Origin: an uncultured Clostridia bacterium
GTDB lineage: Bacteria > Bacillota > Clostridia > Lachnospirales > Lachnospiraceae
DNA length: 12,684 nt
NCBI GenBank assembly: GCA_947178045.1
Contig: CAMWWR010000014.1
Span: 1 to 12,684 of the forward strand
Direction of reading: 5' to 3'
Of the stretch, positions 1 through 7,600 are shown one piece after another. How positions within the stretch are numbered: the first letter of the stretch is position 1; each line of letters opens with the position of its first letter. Both the position numbers and the translations under genes were made by a program. The notes beneath the pieces are model-generated. The model was not told the origin of the DNA. It saw only the letters and a program-made list of their open reading frames with translations, and searched no databases.

Positions 1-1
1 T

Positions 2-3000
2 CGCCTGGCGGCTTCCGTTCGCGTTGTAGAGATAATGCACGGTCTCCGCGCCGTCTGCAGATACGCTGGCAATCCGTCCGGCTTCATCGTAGGTCGTCTC
101 TGTCACGCTGCCGTCCGGCGCGACGGAGCGCTCACTCACCCGGCCGCCGCCTGACAGGATGTCATACTGGTAGATAACTGTCCCGATGCCGGACACGGTC
201 TTCGTGAGCACGCGGCCCTCGGCGTCGTAGGTGCGTGATGTAGTCTCCACATCATCCGTTGTTATTGCATCCGCTGCGCTGCTCCCGGTTCTGTTCCCCG
301 CCGCCTCACCGGCTTCTGTTCTCCCATCCTCTGCAGTAAGCAGGTTGCCTGAAATATCGTATGTATACCGTTTCCAGTCGTTCCCTGCCTGCTCGGATAT
401 CAACCGGCCCAGGCCGTCATACTGATATACGATCTCCGTCCCGTTCCGGTCTGTCCAGACCGCAGGATTTCCGTCCGCCGTGTAGGTGCAGGTTTCCCGC
501 GGCGCAGACAGATCCTCCTCGCCGCGTTTTCCGGTATCCTGCCGGGAAATCTGCAGGTTCCTTACATTGTAGGCATAGCGGATGCGGTTGCCTGCGCCGT
601 CCTCCTGCAGAATACGGTTGCCTGCGCCGTCGTACGCGTAGGTGCTCACACTGCCGGATGGGGTCGTCGCCGTGACAAGCTGACCACGCGCGTCGTAGGT
701 ATAGCTGGTCGTATTTCCGAGCGGGTCGGTGACGGAGGTGAGGTTGCCCCGGGCGTCCCATGTATTTGCGGTCACGTTCCCGAGCGGGTCGGTGGTCGAG
801 ATCAGGTTGCCGTCCGCATCATAATCATAGGTGGTGCGGTTTCCAAGCGCATCCTCCCCACAAAGCTGCCGTCCGTCTGCATCGTAGGTATTTCGTCCAA
901 CGAGACTGCCGAGCGCGTCGTACTGTTCGATGAGCCGTCCGCGGCTATCATATACGGATGTAGCCGTATTGCCGAGAAAATCAGTCACGGATATGCAGTT
1001 GCCGTCCGCATCGTAGGTGTAGGAGATCGTCTTTGACATACTGCCGGAGCCCGCCGCATCGTGATCATCTCCTGACATGCCGGCATCCGCACCGTCCGCA
1101 TAGAATGTCTCCCTTGTCACCCTGCCGAGTGCATCATACTCGTAAACCATCCGGCTTCCTGCGGCATCGGTTTCCTCTGTCAGATTTCCCGCCAGATCGT
1201 AGCTGTGCGCCGCTGTGACCCGATCCCCGGTCGCGCGGTTCACCGCCGTTTCCCGCAGCAGATTTCCGCGGGAATCATAAGCATACTCCAGGCGATTGCC
1301 CGCGGTATCATAAGCCAGCGCCAGGTTTCCGGCACGGTCGTACTGCGCAAAGGAGATCAGCTGCGCGATGGTCTCGTCGCCGGGCTGTACCTGCCGCGCC
1401 GTAAGGCCGAAGGCATTATAGACATATTCCGTGATATTACCGTTCCCGTCCGTATCGGAAACGCTTCTGCCGAGGCTGTCGTAAGCGTGCGCCTCCAGCA
1501 GCCCAAGGCTGTCCTGCACCGACAGCAGCCTGCCAGCTGCATCGTAGGTATACAGGATATCTCGGCCGCAGCCGTGCGCTTCGGTCAGATTTCCGAAGAT
1601 ATCATAGCGATAGCTTACCGCCTCCCCTGACGGCTTCTGCTGCTCATTTGCGGACATTTCTGTCGCGATCTTTCCGTTCGGATGATAGGTATACAGAACT
1701 CCGTTGCCGGACGCGTCCGTGATCGTTTCGATCGAACCGTCCGCGTAGTAATGGCAGGTCTGTGTGACAATGCGTGTGAGCCCGGCATCATCCCCGGCAT
1801 ATTCCGCCGTCCGGTATGATCCCGCCGCATCATCGCTCACATACTCCGCCGTCTGGTATAATCTTCCTGCATCGTCATAGACATACTCTGTCCGTGCCAT
1901 TTCGCGGATCGATTTGCCCGGCTCATAATTGTTTCTCGCCACCTCGGCCGTCTTCCAATTGCAGTAATCGTACTCATACAACTCCGTGCCGCCGAGCGGG
2001 TCGGTCGCTCGAATCAGATTGCCCCGGCTGTCGTATTCGTAAATCGTTGACGCGCCGTTCTCGTCCGTCGCCTTCACCACGCGGCCCATGCTGTCATATT
2101 CCGCTGTCACGACAGCCGTTCCCTGCAGCTCACCGTCCGCGTCGTACACCGGCTCTGCAGTGGAGAGCAGGTTCCCGGCAGCGTCATAAATGTATGTCTT
2201 TGTCACGCCGTCCGGCGTTGTTTCTACGACAAGCCTGCCCTCCAGGTCGTACTGGAAGGAGGACGTCAGCGCAGTAACTCCGCTGTCCGCAAAATCATTC
2301 CCTGCAAGATCTCCGTTTCTTATATATGCCGTCTGTGTCAGTGGATTTCCTCGGAAATCATAAGTGGCCTCCGTGATCACGGCAGTGTTTTCGCCGACTG
2401 TCCCGTCCCCGGTCTGAACGCGCGTCACGTTGCCGTCCGCATCGTAGGTATAATACCGGTTCAGCCCGGAGGCATCCGTCTCCTGCACGAGAAGACCGTT
2501 CTCGTAGCGGCGTGTCGCCACGGCAGCCTGCGTTTCCGGCAGAATTGACTGCGCAACTGTCTGCAGCTGGCTTTCTCGCATTTCTGACTGCTTGACTGCC
2601 TGCTTTTCCGACAGCTCTGCTGCATACACATCCTGCTGCAGCTTAGCCGTATCCACTTCCGTCCGTTTAACCGCCCGCACCTCCGTCTGCAGCAGCTCGC
2701 CCGTGCGGCTGTAGGTATTCGTCGTCCGGACGCGGCTCTCCGCGCCGTCCTCTAAGAGGAACGGATCCTCCTGCACGGTAAGATTTCCCAATACATCGTA
2801 GGCATACCTGGTCGTATGCCCGTTCTCCGTGACGGATTTCTTTTTCCCGTCCGGATAATATTCATACATGCAGAGGGAGGTCTTCTCCCCGCCGCACGAA
2901 ATATATTCCTCCCGAACTCTTCCCCGGTTGTCATAGACTGCAATCTCGGTAATGCTGTTCTGTCCATCCGCGTCCCGATACCGGATTGTCGTCGTCTGCG

Positions 3001-4600
3001 TCTCCCCGCCGTCCAGAACGGTATAGAAGATTTCCTTCATCAGGACGGTCTGCGTGCTGCCGGCCTCCTTCAGCCACAGCCGAATGAGGCGGTCGCGGCT
3101 GTCATACTCATAGACTGCCGCAGTCCCGTCCGGGTTCGTCTCCGAGCTGAGATTTCCGCAGCTGTCGTAAGTGTATTCCGTGCGGTTCCCGAGCACGTCG
3201 GTCATGCTCTCCAGCCGTCCGCTCGCGTTGTAGACATAGCGGATGCCCTCGCTGTCCGAATAATAATTGCCGAAATCGCAGGCTTCCCGGTAAAGCCCCT
3301 GCGGCACGGTCTTCACCAGGTGGCCGGCCTTGTCGTATTCCGTCACGGCACAGCCGCCGTCCGGGTAATATTCCCTTGTGGCAAAGCCGTTCGCCGTATA
3401 TCTCCACGCATACCGGTTTCCGGCCGGCGAGGTTTCCGACAGCTTATGCCCTAACGCATCATAGGTAAAGTGGATCACACGGCCGCCGGCATCCGTGCTG
3501 CTCTCGATATTGCCGTACCGGTCGTAGGTGTATTCCGTCCTGCCGCCCTCCGCGTCGATGGCGCACTTTAACAGACCGGAAAGCCTGCAGCCGAATAATT
3601 GCTCCGCCTCCTGGCCGGTGTAATACTCATATTCCTCAACAATGTAATCCCTGTCCGTGTAATCGAGCTCTGCGAAAAGGGATGTGTCGATGGCTGCGCC
3701 GTCCGTCCGCTTTATGTTTTTTATCAGACGGGCTCCGTCGCCGCTGTAATAATGATAGGTATGGACGCCGTTTTCGTCCACCTCCAGGACGCAGTTGTTC
3801 CATTCGTCGTACGCGCAGCGCACCTCGCTGCCGTCGCAGTAGAGGATCCTTGTGGTGTTTCCGTTCGCATCTCTCTCGTACCGCGTTACATTCCCGGCTT
3901 CGTCGGTTTCCGACCGGACATCCGCGTAATGGCAGCCCTCCTCGTTCTCATAATACTCCGTCCGCGTCATGCTCCCGTCCGGATTCTGAACGTCCGTGAT
4001 GTACATGTCGCTGTTGTACCAGTACGTCCATTTCCTTCCGGCTTCGTCCGTGATCTCCGTTTTGTTTTCGTCCGGGTGATAGGTATACGTCCGGATCCCG
4101 CCGTAGGAATCGACGCACTTTGTCACCGCAAGCCCGGCGGCCTCGTCCTTCTGCTCGTCGTCCGTGTAGACAAAATCCTGAATGACATTGCCATTCGGGT
4201 CGGTGATGCGGGCAAGGCAGCCCCGGCTGTCATATTCGTAGGTCGTCACGCCGCCGAGCAGATTGGTCGCGTAAATCAGCAGACCTTCCCCGTTGTAGGC
4301 ATAGCTCACGCTGTTTTCCATCGGATCGGTGATCTTTACGATGCGGCCCTCACCGTCCGTTTCCAGCCGGTACACTCTGCCGACCGGATCCGTGAGGCTG
4401 GAGATTCTGCCGTCCGTATAGCCGGTTACCGTGCGGTTACCGTGCCGGTCCTCGATATAGGCAAGCATCCCGTCCGCACCGAAACCGTACTTCACCTGAT
4501 CCGGCTGCGTGAGAACAAAACTGCCGTTCTCCCCGCGCTCCAGCAGAGCGCGGCTGCCCTCGCCGGCATAGCGCTCCCCGTCCAGCAGGAATAAATGTGC
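2..4600 (-). repeat. RHS/YD-repeat region of the giant gene (continues past the window)
   Basis: Residues from about 1963 to the window edge are dominated by units like YTYDADGN, EYDSRGNL and TDPLGNTT. I count roughly 35 canonical xYDxxGx units plus degenerate ones. This is the classic tandem YD/RHS pattern, which in solved structures winds into a beta-sheet cocoon. The pattern is interrupted by a glutamine- and glutamate-rich helical insert (2508-2682) and by short acidic or Gly/Ala-rich linkers near 1040-1090 and 240-330. The conserved RHS-associated core that normally ends the shell is not reached, so more of the gene lies to the left. Confidence 0.92.
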
Positions 4601-7600
4601 GCTGCCGTCCGGCAGATACACAATGGCTCCGTCGTCGTAAAGCTCACAGCGGCCCTCAAAGCCGAAGCTCCAGCCGCGTCCCATCGCCGTGGCTGCCGTA
4701 TTCTGCGAATTGTAGGTTCGCGTCATATTGTGGCTCAGCCCCGGAATGTTCATCACCATGTCCGTGACCGAGAAGGAGACGTTGCCGCTCGCCGGGCTGA
4801 TGCCTTCCTGCCCGAAGTGCATCGCCGCTCTGTTCGCCGGCGCTTTTTCCGCTGCCTCGACGTAGTATGCGTAGAGTGTGTGATCACCGGCCGTTGTCAC
4901 GGCTGTCTCTTTGTCGATCCGGTTCTGCCCCGCGGTCTCAAGATACCAGGCCACGAAAACATAGCCCTCGTACTCCGCTGCCGGGAGTTCTCCGTAGGCC
5001 TCCCCGAAGGTTACCTCCTTTGACTGCATCGGGCAGCTTCCGCCCATGGCGTCAAAGGTGACGGTATAATGTTCTGCCTGCCAGTGCGCATAGAGCGTTA
5101 TTTCGCGCGGCGCTTCCTCCTGCGCGGCGACGGCATCGCCCGCCTGGATCCTGCTGCCGCCGTCCGCCTCCGTGTACCAGCCCAGGAATTGATATCCCTC
5201 GCGCACGGCTTTCGGCAGCACGCCGTAGGTTCCCCTTGCCGGCGCCTTTTTCTCTGCGAATTCCGCCGTGCCGCCGTTCGCATCGAACAGAATGCGCACA
5301 TCCCCGCTCTCCCAGTGGGCATAGAGCGTATGCGGCTCCGCGTTCCATACTGCCGTCTCCTCCGTGATCTGCTCGCCGCTTGCTTCCGCGGTATACCAGC
5401 CCGCGAACGTGTATCCGTCGCGTTGCGCGTCCGGAAGTTCCCCGTAGCTCTGCTCATAGTGTACCGATTTTGAAGTGGTGCTGCAGCTGCCGCCCTGCGC
5501 GTCAAGGGTGACGGTCACCGTGTCCGACGTCCAGTGCGCATACAGCATATATATTCCGGTCGTATATACCCGGCTTTCGGCAGTGATCCTGCTGCCGCCC
5601 TCCTGCGCGGTATACCAGCCGTCAAAGCTGTAATGCGCGAGTGTCGGCTTCGGGAGCTCACCGCAGCTGTCGCTGTACGCAACCGTCTTTTCCGCCGTTT
5701 CCAGATTGCCGCCGTTCGCGTGGAAGAGAAGGATCGCCGTTGCCTTGTCCCAGTGCGCATACAGTGTCTGAGCGCCGCTGGTCATGCGCATCGTCCCGAA
5801 AATCTCGCTGCCGCCCGCCGGCTCCGTGTACCAGCCCGCGAAGTTCCAGCCCTCCCGAACCGCATTCGGCAGAGTTCCGTAGAGACTGCCCGGGCAGACC
5901 GCCTTTGTGTATGTCTCCGCCCTGCCTCCCGTCGGGTCAAAGCTTATCTGACAGGCTGCTTTCTGCCAGTGCGCGTACAGCACGGAGTCCGCCGGAATAT
6001 CATATATCGTTTTGTTCGTTACCTGCTCTCCGCCTTCTCTGGCCGTATACCAGCCGAGGAAGGTGCCGTTCTCCCGGCCCGCCTCCGGCAGACTGCCATA
6101 AGCCTTATCATATATGACGGTTTTCTGGCTCTGGCCGACCGTACCGCCGTTTGCGTCAAAGCTCACGGTATACTCCTGCGCGGTCCAGCGCGCGTACAGC
6201 ATGTGGCTCGAGGTCTTTTTAACCTCGCTGTCCGCCGTGACGAGGGTACTGCCCCCGTCCAGCGTTGTCCATCCTCCGAACTGATATCCCTTCTTCACCG
6301 GCTCCGGCAGTTGCCCGTATACCTTCCCGTAAACGACCGTTTTCCGGCCCACCGCCGTATCCGCGGAGCCGTCGTCAAAGGTTACGACGACCCTTTTCGG
6401 CTCCCAGTGCGCATACAGCCGCTGCGCCGCGTTCGCGGTAAACTCCGTCCCGACCGTGATCTGCTCTCCGCCCTCAATTTCCGTAAAAAAGCCTGTGAAA
6501 TCATAGCCCGTCCGGGAGAATCCCGGGAACATCCCGTTATCCCCGGCGTAAGTGCCGCCGTAAATTACCTTCTGCGTTCTTGTTGAGACGGTTTTTGACG
6601 TGCCGTCCGCCGAGACGACAACAGAGGTGCCTCCGTTCCCGTCCAGTGTAACCGTGTAGGATGCAATGCTCCAGTGCGCATACAGCGTCTGCTCCGCCAG
6701 CAGCTCCGCCACGGATGAGGCGGTAATTTTTTCGCCGCCCATCGGTTTGGTATACCAGCCGTCAAATGAATAGCCCTCGCGCACCGGTGTCGGCAGCGTG
6801 CCGTAGGTCTCCCCGTAGACAACGGTGATTGCCGTGCCGTTCCCGCTGAGATATCCGCCGTTTGCGTCGAAACGTACCTGCTGCGAAATTCCCTGCCAGT
6901 GTGCGTACAGGGTGTCATCGGCCTCGCAGATCATATCCTCCGTGATCCGGGTGCTTCCCGTGGAACTCGTATACCAGCCCGTGAAGGTATAGCCCGTCCT
7001 CTCCGCCTTCGGGAAGCTCCCGTATTTCTGTCCCCAGGTGTAGCTCAACTCAGTGCTGGTGGTTTTCAGGCCGTTCTCGTACACCCTTCCGCCGTTCGCC
7101 ATGAATTTGATGGTCGGGTGCAGAATCGCCCAGTGAGCATACAGCGTATGGTCGGCCATCGCCGTCACAATCGTATCCGAGGTGACCCGCTGTCCGCCGG
7201 CAGGCGAGGTGTACCAGCCCTCGAAGGCATAGCCCGTCCTCGTCGGCTCGGTGAGCGTGCCGTAGGCGCTGCCCGAGGTGACGGTCTTTGTCGTTGTGAT
7301 CGCCTTGCCGCCGTTCGCGTCATAGCTTAACTTGGAGCTCACACTCTTCCAGCGCGCATACAGCGTGTGCGCCCCCGCGGTTTTTACGGTTGTTGTCGCC
7401 GTAATCTTTGTGCCTCCCTCGGGCGCTGTATACCAGCCCGAGAACGTAAAGCCGGCCTTCGACGGGGTCGGCAGCGTGCCGTAGGCCTCCCCGTAGGTCA
7501 CGGTGCTCTGGCAGAGCGGAGCCCCGCCGAGAGGGTCAAGGGTTACCTGATACCTCTTGCCCTGCCAGCGCGCATACAGCGTACTCGCGCCGCTCAGCGA

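Noticed and set aside
3599..4594. A 331-codon open frame on the plus strand
   Set aside because: It is antisense to the first YD repeats. The periodic V/I/R-rich product is what YD codons give in reverse, with no ribosome binding site or domain.
5534..6586. A 350-codon open frame on the plus strand
   Set aside because: It is also antisense to the InlB_B array and shows the same mirrored repeat, with no recognisable protein features of its own.
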